Source of the DNA: Aquimarina spinulae
Lineage (GTDB): Bacteria; Bacteroidota; Bacteroidia; Flavobacteriales; Flavobacteriaceae
Direction: 5' to 3'
Length of the DNA: 64,000 bases
NCBI RefSeq assembly: GCF_943373825.1
Contig: NZ_CALSBP010000002.1
Span: 1,725,501-1,789,500 of the forward strand
Below are positions 9,526-19,405 of the stretch, piece by piece (within the stretch, counting starts at the first letter, position 1; the number at the start of each line of letters is the position of its first letter). The notes beneath the pieces are model-generated. The model made no database searches. It saw only the letters and a program-made list of their open reading frames with translations, and had not been told where the DNA came from. Position numbers and translations under genes: made by a program.

Positions 9526-11712
9526 ATGAAAAAACTCCTTTTTATTATTACAATAGTACTTTTTGGTGCTTGTAAAACTGAAACAAACAAAACTGAAAAA
9601 GACAAAACTAAAACGGAAGTATCATCACAAGTATCAGACAATCCATTTTATCAAGAATGGGATACACCATTTGGGGTACCTCCTTTTAACAAAATTAAGG
9701 ATGAGCATTATATGCCGGCGTTTAAAAAAGGTATGGAAGAAAACCTTGCCGAGATTGATGTAATCGTAAATAATCCTGAGGCGCCAACATTTGCCAATAC
9801 GCTTGAAGAATTAGAAAGAACTGGAAAGTTACTTACCAAAGCGCAAAGTGTTTTTTATAATTTAACAGGTTCAAATACCAACCCAAAATTACAAGAATTA
9901 CAACGTGAATTAAGTCCACTGATTTCTGCTCACTACGATAAAATAACGCTGAATGAAGATCTTTTTAAAAGAGTTGAAACAATTTATCAAGAGCGTGAGA
10001 ACCTTAACCTAAGTAACGAACAACGTAAACTTTTAGAAGATACTCGTAAGTCATTTGTTCGTAGTGGTGCATTGTTGGATAAAGAACAAAAAGTTAAAAT
10101 TACAGAAATCAATTCTAAAATTTCTGAGCTCACAACCGCATTTGGTCAAAATCTATTAGCCGAAACCAATGGTTTTGAGCTTATTTTGGACAAAGATCAT
10201 TTAGATGGCCTATCCGATGGTATTATAGCGGCGGCGGCAGAAACAGCTGCACAAAAAATGGAGAAAGCCGAAACTGACGAAGAAAAAGCAAAATACAAAG
10301 ACAAATATGTATTTACGCCGCATCGCAGCAGTATGTATCCATTCCTAACCGAATCCAACCGACGCGACTTACGTGAACAATTATACACAGCTTATGTACA
10401 ACGTGGTGATAATGATAATGAAACAGATAATAAAGAGGTTGCTGCAAAAATAGCAAAACTGCGTGCAGAGCGTGCTCAATTAATGGGTTACGAAACTCAC
10501 GCGCATTTTGTGTTAGAAGAACGTATGCTAAAAACACCAGCAGAAGTTTATGATTTATTAATGCGGTTATGGAAACCTGCATTGGAAAGAGCCAAAGTAG
10601 AAGTTGCCGATATGCAGGCAGTTGTAAATAAAGAGGGGCACGATTTTAAAATAGCAGCTTGGGACTGGTGGCAGTATTCTGAGAAAGTTCGAAAAGCTAA
10701 ATATGATTTAGATGAAGCTGCATTGAAACCGTACTTATCATTAGATAATGTGCTTAACGGTGTATTTGCAACCACAAACAAATTATGGGGCTTAACTTAT
10801 ACAGAGTTATTCGATATTAATGTTTATCATCCAGATGCCCGTGTTTGGGAAGTAAAAGATAAAGATGGTAGCCACCTAGGGGTTTTTATTGGCGATTATT
10901 TCACTCGTTCTAACAAACGTGGCGGAGCATGGATGAGTAGTTTTAAAGGACAATCAAATCTTGATGGCAAAGAACGCCCAATCGTAGTAAATGTATGTAA
11001 TTTCCCAGCACCTGTTGGCGATGATCCGGCGTTACTCAGTTTTGAAAACGTTACTACCTTATTTCATGAATTTGGTCATGCTATGCATGGTATTTTAACT
11101 AATGTTACCTATGGTAGTATGGCAGGTACATCTGGACCTCGTGATTTTACCGAGTTTCCAGCACAAATTCTTGAACATTGGGCAAGCGAGCCTGAAATCC
11201 TGAAATCGTTCGCAACTCACTATAAAACAGGCGAAGTTATTCCTGACGAATTAATCGACAAATTACTAAAAGCCTCTAAGTTTAATCAAGGTTTTGCAAA
11301 TACCGAATATTTGGCAGCATCATTACTGGATATGGATTGGCACACCATTAAAGCAGAAGAAGATGTTAAAAATACAGATGCTTTTGAAGAGGCTTCTCTA
11401 GCTAAAATTGGCTTAATTAACGAAATAGCACCTCGTTATCGTAGCACCTACTTTGCACATATCTTTGCAGGGGGATACGCTTCTGGATACTATAGTTATG
11501 TTCACTCTGCTGTACTTGACTCAGACGGTTTTGAAGCATTTAAAGAAGCAGGAAATGTATTTGACTCAGAACTTGCTGCAAAGTTAAGAACTCATGTTTA
11601 CGAAAAAGGCTCAACTGAAGAAGCAATGGAACTTTATAAACAATTCCGTGGACGTCAACCTAAAATAGACGCCCTACTGAAAGTGAGAGGGTTAGACGGT
11701 TCAACTGACTAA
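9526..11712 (+). CDS. M3-family zinc metallopeptidase (Dcp/oligopeptidase A type), lipoprotein
   Basis: A lipobox (FGAC, Cys16) precedes a full-length M3 peptidase of about 700 residues. The zinc site HEFGH begins at His514, and the third ligand is expected in the LEHWASEPE region. Family members cleave dipeptides or short peptides; with a lipid anchor this one should work in the periplasm or on the surface, like peptidyl-dipeptidase Dcp. The name dcp is possible but not certain. It is followed by a strong terminator, so it is probably transcribed alone or with the TonB receptor. Confidence 0.9.
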   Translation: MKKLLFIITIVLFGACKTETNKTEKDKTKTEVSSQVSDNPFYQEWDTPFGVPPFNKIKDEHYMPAFKKGMEENLAEIDVIVNNPEAPTFANTLEELERTGKLLTKAQSVFYNLTGSNTNPKLQELQRELSPLISAHYDKITLNEDLFKRVETIYQERENLNLSNEQRKLLEDTRKSFVRSGALLDKEQKVKITEINSKISELTTAFGQNLLAETNGFELILDKDHLDGLSDGIIAAAAETAAQKMEKAETDEEKAKYKDKYVFTPHRSSMYPFLTESNRRDLREQLYTAYVQRGDNDNETDNKEVAAKIAKLRAERAQLMGYETHAHFVLEERMLKTPAEVYDLLMRLWKPALERAKVEVADMQAVVNKEGHDFKIAAWDWWQYSEKVRKAKYDLDEAALKPYLSLDNVLNGVFATTNKLWGLTYTELFDINVYHPDARVWEVKDKDGSHLGVFIGDYFTRSNKRGGAWMSSFKGQSNLDGKERPIVVNVCNFPAPVGDDPALLSFENVTTLFHEFGHAMHGILTNVTYGSMAGTSGPRDFTEFPAQILEHWASEPEILKSFATHYKTGEVIPDELIDKLLKASKFNQGFANTEYLAASLLDMDWHTIKAEEDVKNTDAFEEASLAKIGLINEIAPRYRSTYFAHIFAGGYASGYYSYVHSAVLDSDGFEAFKEAGNVFDSELAAKLRTHVYEKGSTEEAMELYKQFRGRQPKIDALLKVRGLDGSTD

Positions 11713-11730
11713 CTCAGCTAAAACAATTTG

Positions 11731-11763
11731 AAAAGCGGTGCGGAAAACCGAGCCGCTTTTGTT
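11731..11763 (+). terminator. Rho-independent terminator after M3 peptidase
   Basis: AAAAGCGG at 11731-11738 pairs with CCGCTTTT at 11753-11760, followed by a T-rich stretch. It lies 19 bases past the stop codon, as expected for an intrinsic terminator. Confidence 0.75.
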
Positions 11764-11778
11764 TAAAATATCCCTGTT

Positions 11779-12537
11779 ATGCTTATGAGACTTCTTAAAA
11801 CTCTTATTTTCTGCGCCTTCTTGTGTTCTAGTTCTGTAATTTTCTCTCACCAACGAGACGAACTTGTTATATTAGAAATCGAACAGGGACAACTTGACTT
11901 CCAAGATCAAGGAATGACTGCCGAATATGAATATATTGCAGCCATAAAACGTCAGCGTATGCGTAAACTGGAGGCCATGCCTTGGCCAGAAAAATTTTTG
12001 TTATTTATTAAGGCAGGTGTTGAGCACATCATCCCGAAAGGTTTAGATCATATTCTTTTTGTGTTAGGGTTATTTTTTTCCAGTCTTATTTTAAGGCGCT
12101 TGCTTTGGCAGGTAACCGCTTTTACCCTTGCTCACACAATCACCTTAGCCCTGGCTGCGTTTGGTTTTGTACAGGTTCCAGTCGATATAGTCGAACCTCT
12201 TATTGCGCTTTCTATCGTTTGGGTAGCAGTCGAAAATTGTGTGTTTAAACAAGCAAACAAGTGGAGACCTTTCATCGTATTCAGCTTCGGCTTACTACAC
12301 GGCTTAGGCTTTGCGACTGTGTTAAGTGAATATGGATTACCTAAAAACAATTTTGTTCCTTCGTTACTAGCATTCAATATCGGTGTAGAAATTGGTCAGT
12401 TGCTAGTATTAGTTACTGCTGTCGCATTAGTATGGTTTATTCGACACAAGAGCTGGTATCGTCGACGGATACAAATTCCAGCATCTCTAATGATTGCCTT
12501 GGTTGGCCTATTTTGGTTTATCGAAAGAGTATTTTAA
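11779..12537 (+). CDS. HupE/UreJ_2-family membrane protein
   Basis: After an N-terminal signal-like helix and a short soluble part, the protein shows about six membrane helices and the family signatures PKGLDHILFVLGLF, AFTLAHTITLALA and GLLHGLGFA, in which His and Asp residues inside membrane segments are typical. HupE/UreJ proteins are associated with nickel or other metal movement. The start ATG at 11779 gives a proper signal helix; ATG 11785 is an alternative. Placed between a terminator and an inverted-repeat terminator, it is a single-gene unit in the metal region. Confidence 0.85.
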   Translation: MLMRLLKTLIFCAFLCSSSVIFSHQRDELVILEIEQGQLDFQDQGMTAEYEYIAAIKRQRMRKLEAMPWPEKFLLFIKAGVEHIIPKGLDHILFVLGLFFSSLILRRLLWQVTAFTLAHTITLALAAFGFVQVPVDIVEPLIALSIVWVAVENCVFKQANKWRPFIVFSFGLLHGLGFATVLSEYGLPKNNFVPSLLAFNIGVEIGQLLVLVTAVALVWFIRHKSWYRRRIQIPASLMIALVGLFWFIERVF

Positions 12538-12844
12538 GTGCAAATTTGGAACTTCAGAAACGAATTTATTATAACTGATTCGCATTTAATTGATTCAAGT
12601 TTCCGAAAAATAAGAGCAAAATGGATTTGTATTTTTAAGGTGCAAACCTTAACAACAGCCCAAAATACTCTAGGACAAAAGGAAATAATCTTGTCATTAG
12701 ATCACTACAGGACCTATTAAACACAGTAAAGATAAAAAATACGATATCTCAAAAAGATCACCAAAATCAATGTTTTACAACTTAAAAAGCCAAATTGAAC
12801 TCTAGGGAACGATTTGGCTTTTCTATAGCTTATATATGCTTATT
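12538..12844. other. Non-coding gap after HupE-like gene
   Basis: A short GTG-started frame occurs here, but it abuts the upstream stop codon, has no recognisable protein character and no promoter. Apart from the inverted repeat at 12784-12822 I see nothing in this stretch. Confidence 0.4.
12784..12822. terminator. Bidirectional intrinsic terminator
   Basis: AAAAAGCCAAAT pairs with ATTTGGCTTTT across a 16-base loop; A-run on one side and T-run on the other let it serve both the HupE-like gene (+) and the His-rich lipoprotein gene (-). Confidence 0.7.
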
Positions 12845-13357
12845 TTATTTTTTCTCTGAATTTTCTTCTTCAGTTGCTTTCTCTTGATCTTCTTTTATCA
12901 ATTTTTTATCTTCTTCTGTAATTCGTTTGTGCTCAGCAGCTATCCCCTGGTGTTCTTTCTCCATGTTTGCATGCTCTGTTTTCATAGACTCATGTTCTGC
13001 TGTCATCTGTTCTAAAGTAAATTCTCCAGAAGCATGTTTTGTTTCTAATTCACTATGTTTTTCTATTAATGATTTATGAGCTGCGATAAGTTCACTGTGT
13101 TTAGCCAATAAAACCGAATGATTCTTTTCGATTACTAGATGAATAGAATCATTTTCAATAGCTTTATGAGCATCTACCATTTGCTGATGATCATCTTTCA
13201 TAGTATTGTGTTCAGTAGCCATTGCTTCATGAGAAGTCTCCATTTCTTTATGCTCTTCTACCATGGCTTTGTGCTCTGGTGTTTCTGCTGGGTTTTGTTT
13301 ACAAGAAAAAAATACAGATAATACTGCGATAAATGTTAATTTGCTGAGTGTTTTCAT
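12845..13357 (-). CDS. Coiled-coil lipoprotein with a histidine in almost every heptad
   Basis: Lipobox FFSC (Cys19), then one long predicted coiled coil built from 7-residue units of the type H-x-x-M/L-x-x-E, for example HKAMVEE, HKEMETS, HEAMATE and HNTMKDD. Sixteen His residues occur, most at the same heptad position, interrupted near SIHLVIEKN and ASGEFTLEQ. No enzyme fold is present. The regular His ladder plus Glu/Asp suggests metal buffering in the periplasm, which suits the surrounding zinc-related genes, but this is inference. The C-terminus is Lys/Glu-rich without His. Confidence 0.8.
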   Translation of the reverse strand: MKTLSKLTFIAVLSVFFSCKQNPAETPEHKAMVEEHKEMETSHEAMATEHNTMKDDHQQMVDAHKAIENDSIHLVIEKNHSVLLAKHSELIAAHKSLIEKHSELETKHASGEFTLEQMTAEHESMKTEHANMEKEHQGIAAEHKRITEEDKKLIKEDQEKATEEENSEKK

Positions 13358-13638
13358 GATTTTGATAAATTAGTTAGACATTAACAAATGTAATATTTAC
13401 TAAATAATTGTTTAACATTACTGCCACCATATTTTTAATGTTTGCGTTATCATTAAATCTATCTAAAATTTTTAAGGAGTATTTCACGATTTTTTAGAGG
13501 TACCCATCTAATAAATTATAGTTTCCTTTTCAACGTTGTAGGTATCGTGTTAACCATTACAAGGTTTTACAAATCCAAAATTTTTGCCAAAACTTATTCC
13601 TTATAAATATCTTAAGATTTAAGAATCCAATTAATTAC

Positions 13639-13646
13639 TATATTTG
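13639..13646 (+). promoter_or_regulatory. Probable -7 promoter box
   Basis: TATATTTG fits the Bacteroidota TAnnTTTG consensus directly upstream of the 104-aa gene. No good TTG is found at the usual spacing (TTA at 13619), so the promoter may need an activator. Confidence 0.35.
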
Positions 13647-13650
13647 GCAA

Positions 13651-13965
13651 ATGAGAATGAACATTTGGAAAAATATAATTACTCTTTTTTTTCTATCCGC
13701 TTTTCTATTCCTTAGAATTGTTAATGTACATGCTATTTCTCATTTTTCTGATGACGATGATCAAATACATTGTGAGTTGTGTGAAATTATTGCGGTATCA
13801 TATAAACTTACTCCTTTTACAGATAGTACATTTGTAGAAGTAGAACAAAAATCTGTGATAGATTTCCATGAGTACAAAACCAATTTTTGTTACGAAACAT
13901 CGCAATACTGTATTACACTACCTAAAAGCATCTACAATAAACCTCCACCCAAATATTTAGGGTAG
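13651..13965 (+). CDS. Small exported/membrane protein with His/Cys motif, 104 aa
   Basis: An N-terminal hydrophobic helix (residues 7-28) is followed by HAISHFSDDDD, an H-C-x-x-C pair (HCELCEI) and a C-terminal NKPPPKYLG tail. This pattern resembles short Flavobacteriaceae proteins found beside TonB receptors and metal genes; no function is established that I know of. The TATATTTG -7 box at 13639-13646 is so close that the second ATG (13657) may be the true start. The His/Cys/Asp cluster could bind metal. Confidence 0.65.
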   Translation: MRMNIWKNIITLFFLSAFLFLRIVNVHAISHFSDDDDQIHCELCEIIAVSYKLTPFTDSTFVEVEQKSVIDFHEYKTNFCYETSQYCITLPKSIYNKPPPKYLG

Positions 13966-14122
13966 TTGTGTTTTATTTTTGAAAATTTTCTTTTTGTATG
14001 TTGATACTTCTAACCATATGATTTTATAAATCATATTGTAGTGTATACAATAGATCAATTACCCTTCTCTGTTAGTCAGAAAATTTTCTCCAAACATTTT
14101 TAATATTTAATTTTTTTTAGTC

Positions 14123-15340
14123 ATGAAAAAATTACCCGTTACTGTATTGAGTGGTTTCCTCGGTGCAGGCAAGACTACATTGCTTAACCATATTTTACAT
14201 AATAAAGAAGGGTTAAAAGTTGCCGTGATTGTCAATGATATGAGTGAAGTCAATATAGATAGCCAGCTCGTACAAAATGAAAATACCCTTTCTCGAACAG
14301 AGGAACGCCTCGTAGAAATGAGCAATGGTTGTATTTGCTGCACCCTTCGAGAAGACCTGATGATAGAAGTCGAAAAATTAGCTAAGGAAAACAGGTTTGA
14401 CTATCTAATTATCGAGAGTACAGGTATTTCAGAACCTATTCCTGTAGCTCAGACCTTTAGTTTTGCCAGTGAGGACGGCAGTATCGACCTAAGTCGCTTC
14501 AGTTATGTCGATACTATGGTTACTGTAGTAGATGCATATAATTTTTTGAAAGACTTTTCGAGTGCTCAATATCTATCCGATAGACAGCTTACAAATATTG
14601 AGAACGATGACCGTACAATTGTAAATCTACTTACCGATCAAATAGAATTTGCAAACGTGATTTTACTCAATAAAGTAGATCTGATTACCGAACAAGAATT
14701 AAAAAATGTGTATGATATTCTTCATAAATTAAATCCAGGAGCCAGAATATTTCCTACTAAAAATTCACAAATATCATTACAGGAAATTATCAATACAGGG
14801 TTGTTTAACTTTGAAGAAGCTGAAAATTCTGCAGGTTGGATACGAGAACTCGAAAATGAACATGTTCCTGAAACCGAAGAGTATGGTATTGGTTCCTTTG
14901 TATTCCGTAATAAAAAACCGTTTCATCCAGAACGGTTCCTCGACTATGTTTCTAACCATTTCCCCTCAAATATTATTCGAAGTAAAGGCCTGTTTTGGTT
15001 GGCCTCGCGTAGTAATCAAGCCTTGATCTGGAGTACGGCAGGAGGCTCTACAAAAATTGACCCTGCTGGAGTATGGTGGGCGTCTATGTCATTTGCAGAA
15101 CGAATTAGCTACCCTTCCTTTCTGAATAACCAAAAATCAATAGAGTCAGATTGGATAAACCCTTTCGGGGATCGAAAGATAGAACTCGTCTTTATTGGGC
15201 AGCATCTCGATGTTACCGCGATAACCCTACAACTTAAAAAATGTCTGCTTACTAATGAGGAGATACTGGACTGGAAAACAGGAGAATTCTCTAACATCGA
15301 CAATTGGCCCATCCCAAGCTATCAAGATTCAAACGTATAA
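14123..15340 (+). CDS. COG0523 (CobW/ZigA-like) metal-chaperone GTPase
   Basis: Full-length G3E GTPase of 405 residues: Walker [10 protein letters not shown] at residues 11-19, the metal-binding GCICC motif at 69-73, a SESG-like switch region (ESTGISEP), the NKVD guanine-specificity motif near 187, and a C-terminal CobW_C domain from about 265. Members hand zinc or cobalt to client enzymes, and the YciC/ZigA branch is induced when zinc is scarce. It heads a tight plus-strand series with an ABC exporter and a likely carbonic anhydrase, so a zinc-starvation role is likely. Confidence 0.88.
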   Translation: MKKLPVTVLSGFLGAGKTTLLNHILHNKEGLKVAVIVNDMSEVNIDSQLVQNENTLSRTEERLVEMSNGCICCTLREDLMIEVEKLAKENRFDYLIIESTGISEPIPVAQTFSFASEDGSIDLSRFSYVDTMVTVVDAYNFLKDFSSAQYLSDRQLTNIENDDRTIVNLLTDQIEFANVILLNKVDLITEQELKNVYDILHKLNPGARIFPTKNSQISLQEIINTGLFNFEEAENSAGWIRELENEHVPETEEYGIGSFVFRNKKPFHPERFLDYVSNHFPSNIIRSKGLFWLASRSNQALIWSTAGGSTKIDPAGVWWASMSFAERISYPSFLNNQKSIESDWINPFGDRKIELVFIGQHLDVTAITLQLKKCLLTNEEILDWKTGEFSNIDNWPIPSYQDSNV

Positions 15341-15351
15341 ATAATAGTATT

Positions 15352-16068
15352 ATGATCATTATTAACAATCTTACAAAGAAATACAACGAACACGTTGCTC
15401 TGAACGAATTGAATCTTCAAATCAAAGAAGGTGAAATATATTGTCTTCTCGGAGCTAATGGTGCCGGAAAGACTACCACAATCAACCTCTTGCTAGGTTT
15501 TACGACACCAACCTCGGGCAATGCCTCTATAAACCAAATAGACGTACAGGAAAATCCCAAGGCAACCAAGCGTTTCTTAGCTTACATCCCAGAGAATCTA
15601 ATGCTATATCCAAGCTTAACCGCTTTGGAAAACCTCGATTATTTTTCTGGAATAGCAGGAAAGAAGCTTTCGACAAAAGAATTAAAAGGCTTTTTGGAAG
15701 AAGCAGGACTGCAGACAGAAGCCTTTGACAAACGTATCGCTGCATTTTCTAAAGGTATGCGCCAAAAAGTAGGAGTCGCTATTGCCTTGGCCAAAGATGC
15801 CAAAGTACTGCTGTTAGACGAACCCACTTCTGGTCTTGATCCTAAGGCTAGTAATGAGTTTGGATTGCTGTTGCATAAGTTAAAGTCAAAGGGGATAGCC
15901 ACCCTGATGGCGACACACGACCTTTTTCGTGCCAAGGAAGTAGCCACTCATATAGGTATCATGAAAGATGGCAAATTACGACAACAATTTGTGTCCGACG
16001 ATATTTCCCTTGCCGAGTTAGAAAAGGTATATCTCGATACCATGGACTATAAAGAAATATTATCATGA
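15352..16068 (+). CDS. ABC transporter ATP-binding protein
   Basis: Contains Walker A GANGAGKTTT (about residues 34-43), a signature SKGMRQK in place of LSGGQ, Walker B LLLDEPTSGLD and the switch His (ATHD). I start at ATG 15352 because the longer frame runs back into the CobW gene; this leaves 11 bases after its stop. The gene overlaps the permease by four bases (ATGA). It should power the ABC-2 type transporter formed by the next two genes. Confidence 0.9.
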   Translation: MIIINNLTKKYNEHVALNELNLQIKEGEIYCLLGANGAGKTTTINLLLGFTTPTSGNASINQIDVQENPKATKRFLAYIPENLMLYPSLTALENLDYFSGIAGKKLSTKELKGFLEEAGLQTEAFDKRIAAFSKGMRQKVGVAIALAKDAKVLLLDEPTSGLDPKASNEFGLLLHKLKSKGIATLMATHDLFRAKEVATHIGIMKDGKLRQQFVSDDISLAELEKVYLDTMDYKEILS

Positions 16069-17471
16069 TAACAAAAACTTTTCTTAAGGAAACCAAGGAA
16101 TTGTTGCGTGACGGTCGCGTTCGCATCTCCTTAATTATCGTATTCTTTTTATTAAGTGTGGCGGTATGGATCAGTGCTCAACAATACCAAAATGTAAACG
16201 CACAGTACTCGGCTGCTAAAACGGCAGAACGTGAGGTTTGGGATAATCAAGGTAAAAAGAACCCACATTCTGCAGCACATTATGGTACTTATGCCTTTAA
16301 ACCAAAATATCCTCTTTCGTTAGTAGATCAAGGCGTAGATAAATATACAGGCACCTCCATTTTTTTGGAGGCTCATAAACGTAACGAGGCACAATTCAGT
16401 GCAGCGGCAGATCAAACAGGCCTCGCTCGCTTTGGAGATTTGACACCAGATTTTATGTTGCTCTTCATCATTCCCCTACTCATTGTTCTTCTAGGTTATA
16501 ACGGTTTTACCAAAGAACGTGAAATGGGTACCTTAACATTGCTCAAGAGTCAAGGTATTTCCCAATGGAAATGGATCTGGGGAAAATGGATGGCACTTTT
16601 CTTCCCTATTTTGTTGATTACAGCTATTCTGTTCCTGGTAGCAGGTATCCTACTGTCTAACTTACAAGATTTTGGAGTGTTCAAATGGGAATCATTGTTC
16701 TTATTGTTTGTGATATATGTAGTTTACTATATTATCTTTATCAACCTGGTACTATTGATTTCTATCAAAACCAAAAAATCAGGTATCTCGCTCGTAGTGT
16801 CCCTATGTATTTGGATCATCGCCTGTTTGGCAGCACCAAAAGCGGCGAGTAACTTTGCCGAAAACAAGTATCCTTACCCAACACGACAAGAATTTACAGC
16901 CAATGTCTTAAAAGACAAAAAGTCTGGGCTCGATGGTCATAATCCCTGGAACAAGGAGGCCAAACTTCTAGAAGAAAAAATATTGAAAGAATACGATGTA
17001 GATAGCTTATCTCAGCTTCCCTTTAACTATGATGCCTATAGAATGCAAAAAGGCGAGGAACACCAAGCAAAGATCTATCTAAAACACTATAATCATCTCA
17101 AGAATCAATATGAGCAGCAGTCGGATGTATACAGGAATTTGGCACTTCTCTCCCCTTATCTTCCTACCCGATTTTTAAGTATGGCCATTGCCCAGACCGA
17201 TTATGCCACACATTGGGATTTTGCCGATGCTGCAGAGGACTATCGCATCGCTACTCAAAAATTTTTGAATGGTAATTTTGCTAAAAACTCAGAATATGGC
17301 AATTGGGGATACCAAGCAGATGCCGAAACCTGGGAACAGTTACCTGACTTTGACTACACTCCTCCTCAACTTGGAGTCATTCTAGAGCAAAATACTTCCA
17401 ACCTTATTGTCATAGGGCTTTGGTTCTTAGGCTCTTTTGGATTCCTTTTTTTCATTCCTAAAAATTTATAA
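16065..17471 (+). CDS. ABC-2 type permease, DUF3526 family (first)
   Basis: The topology is one N-terminal helix (about 20-40), a large extracytoplasmic domain, then five or six helices (about 140-265), a second soluble domain and a last helix near 445-465. This is the layout of DUF3526 ABC permeases. It overlaps the ATPase gene by four bases and is two bases from its paralogue, so the three form one transporter. The substrate is unknown; linkage to CobW and the metal genes hints at export of, or repair linked to, metal-dependent envelope components. Confidence 0.85.
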   Translation: MITKTFLKETKELLRDGRVRISLIIVFFLLSVAVWISAQQYQNVNAQYSAAKTAEREVWDNQGKKNPHSAAHYGTYAFKPKYPLSLVDQGVDKYTGTSIFLEAHKRNEAQFSAAADQTGLARFGDLTPDFMLLFIIPLLIVLLGYNGFTKEREMGTLTLLKSQGISQWKWIWGKWMALFFPILLITAILFLVAGILLSNLQDFGVFKWESLFLLFVIYVVYYIIFINLVLLISIKTKKSGISLVVSLCIWIIACLAAPKAASNFAENKYPYPTRQEFTANVLKDKKSGLDGHNPWNKEAKLLEEKILKEYDVDSLSQLPFNYDAYRMQKGEEHQAKIYLKHYNHLKNQYEQQSDVYRNLALLSPYLPTRFLSMAIAQTDYATHWDFADAAEDYRIATQKFLNGNFAKNSEYGNWGYQADAETWEQLPDFDYTPPQLGVILEQNTSNLIVIGLWFLGSFGFLFFIPKNL

Positions 17472-17473
17472 GT

Positions 17474-18898
17474 ATGTTCAGTTACAATTTTAAATATGAA
17501 TTAAAGCTGTTGCTCCGTAGCCGATGGATACAGCTCTTGAGTTTGATATTATTGCTTCTCTTTGGTTTTTCGGCCTTTAATGGAAAACAAAAAGTAGAGA
17601 AGCGTAAAAATGTCATTGTAAAGGCACAAGAAGAATTACAGGAAAGCGATGCCGAAATGTTAAAACTTCTCGACTCGGTACAACGTGGGATGGAAGTAAG
17701 TGCTTCTCGGTGGACCCTCCCCACAAGCCCAATGGCTGTAGGAAATTATCATCCCAGGATTGCTCCCATGGAACCCCAGCTTATGGCATTTGTATCAACG
17801 GGCCAGGCAGATCTTTTTACCCATTTTGTAAAACCAACGGCAACAGGCGATGATTTTGCTCTAAATTTTACCGAAATGACCAGCCCTGTGCAATTGCTGT
17901 TCGGCAGTTTTGATCTGGCATTTGTGATTGTGTATCTACTGCCTCTTTTGATCATTGCTTTTTCCTATAACGTGCTTTCTGCTGAGAAAGAAAGTGGTGC
18001 ACTACGATTGCTGGCCGCACAACCCATTGGTATTCCCAATTGGGTAATGCAAAAACTGGGATTACGTTTCTTCTGGATGTCGGTTTTGGTCATTGCAGCT
18101 TTAACACTTGTTTTTCTTATCATCGGTATTGACATCCTAAGCCACACGAGTTTAGTTTTAGGGCTATTTACTTTGGTGTTGGGATATATGCTCTTTTGGT
18201 TTACTCTAGCCTTTTTGGTCAACCTATGGGTAGGTAGTTCAGCCAAGAATGCCGTAGCTATGCTCGGACTTTGGGTATTGTTTGTATTATTGGTTCCTTC
18301 TGTATTAAACCAATTGGGAAGTACCCTTTATCCTATGCCATCGCGTACCCTCATGGTCAATGAGATGCGTGAAGTGAAAGTAGAAATCACCAAAAAACAG
18401 GATGAAATCCTTGACAATTATCTACGTGACCATCCAGAGTATGCGATTAATGACACTTCTCAAAAGAGGTCTTTTTGGCACAGGTATATGGCTTCGCAAC
18501 AGTTGGTCAAAGAAGAATTAGAACCGGTAGTAAGTTCTTTTGAGAACCAATTACAAAAACAACAAGACTGGATGAATAAATTCAAATGGATATCTCCGGC
18601 AATCACTGTTCAGGAGTCATTCAACCATTTGGCAGGAACTTCTACAGAAGACTACGAAAGTTACCGAAAACAGGTCATAGACTTTGCAGGAAATTGGCGG
18701 AAATATTTTGTTCCCCTTCTTTACAATAATAAAGAGTTTACGCAAAAGGACTATACTACATTACCAAAGTTTCAATATAGCCCAGCCTCATATCAATTGG
18801 TTCCAGTGGCTTTAATGCTCTACCTGATATCCACCGTCCTTTTTGGCCTTGGAATTTTCAGCTCGAAGCGTCTAAAAACAAAAGGCATACTCAATTAA
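17474..18898 (+). CDS. ABC-2 type permease, DUF3526 family (second)
   Basis: A paralogue of the preceding permease with the same layout: N-terminal helix (18-36), soluble domain, a membrane block at about 145-285, a helical soluble domain and a final helix near 445-465. It starts two bases after its neighbour and presumably forms a heterodimer with it. Confidence 0.85.
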   Translation: MFSYNFKYELKLLLRSRWIQLLSLILLLLFGFSAFNGKQKVEKRKNVIVKAQEELQESDAEMLKLLDSVQRGMEVSASRWTLPTSPMAVGNYHPRIAPMEPQLMAFVSTGQADLFTHFVKPTATGDDFALNFTEMTSPVQLLFGSFDLAFVIVYLLPLLIIAFSYNVLSAEKESGALRLLAAQPIGIPNWVMQKLGLRFFWMSVLVIAALTLVFLIIGIDILSHTSLVLGLFTLVLGYMLFWFTLAFLVNLWVGSSAKNAVAMLGLWVLFVLLVPSVLNQLGSTLYPMPSRTLMVNEMREVKVEITKKQDEILDNYLRDHPEYAINDTSQKRSFWHRYMASQQLVKEELEPVVSSFENQLQKQQDWMNKFKWISPAITVQESFNHLAGTSTEDYESYRKQVIDFAGNWRKYFVPLLYNNKEFTQKDYTTLPKFQYSPASYQLVPVALMLYLISTVLFGLGIFSSKRLKTKGILN

Positions 18899-18931
18899 GA
18901 AAATAATGTTCAATTTTTAAATACAACAATA

Positions 18932-19405
18932 ATGATTACTAAAGAAGAAGTACAAAAAGCACAAATGGAATGGGGCAACGGGGTTGTCGAGATCGGTGCT
19001 AAAAAAGATCAAAGAAAGGAATGCGAGCGTTTTACAAGCAAATTTCTGGATGAACGCTATGCTTTTGATAAAAAAAAGGTACTGTTCAAGCCCACCAAAA
19101 CATCGGTCATTCAATTTAGGCCTGATAAGGAAGGGGCACTTTCGTATTTTATTGCAGGAAACGATCAATACCCAGAGGATGGAGGTTTTGCTATTCAACC
19201 CTGGACCAAAGTACGCTTTGAAAACGAAGTTATGATACTCGAAGAAAAAAGAGCTTTGGCTATGGGCAACTATTACTTTACTGACCTAGATGGGCAGGAG
19301 GTCAAGGTTGAATATACCTTTGGCTATACTCTTGATTCTTCTGGAAAATTAAAGATAGACGTTCATCATTCCTCTTTACCTTATAATCCTGGGGCATCGG
19401 TATGA
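18932..19405 (+). CDS. Probable iota-class carbonic anhydrase (COG4337-like)
   Basis: A soluble NTF2/SnoaL-type protein of 157 residues. It carries the run of signatures I associate with iota-carbonic anhydrases: FKPTKTSVIQFR, LSYFIAGN, EDGGFAIQPWTKVRF, AMGNYYFT, VEYTFGY and the C-terminal HHSSLPY. Family members hydrate CO2, and some were reported to work without metal. It follows the ABC permease by 33 bases and overlaps the next gene by four (ATGA), so it is in the operon. A metal-free carbonic anhydrase would make sense under zinc starvation. Homologues are sometimes labelled phosphoribosyl-AMP cyclohydrolase, which the motifs do not support. Confidence 0.7.
   Translation: MITKEEVQKAQMEWGNGVVEIGAKKDQRKECERFTSKFLDERYAFDKKKVLFKPTKTSVIQFRPDKEGALSYFIAGNDQYPEDGGFAIQPWTKVRFENEVMILEEKRALAMGNYYFTDLDGQEVKVEYTFGYTLDSSGKLKIDVHHSSLPYNPGASV

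Noticed and set aside
12538..12720. 60-codon open frame after the HupE-like gene
   Set aside because: GTG start abuts the previous stop, no protein pattern, no promoter; it runs through ordinary intergenic DNA.
14085..14122. Zur-like operator sought upstream of the COG0523 gene
   Set aside because: No GCAA-N5-TTGC palindrome is present there, so direct control by the same regulator is not supported by sequence.
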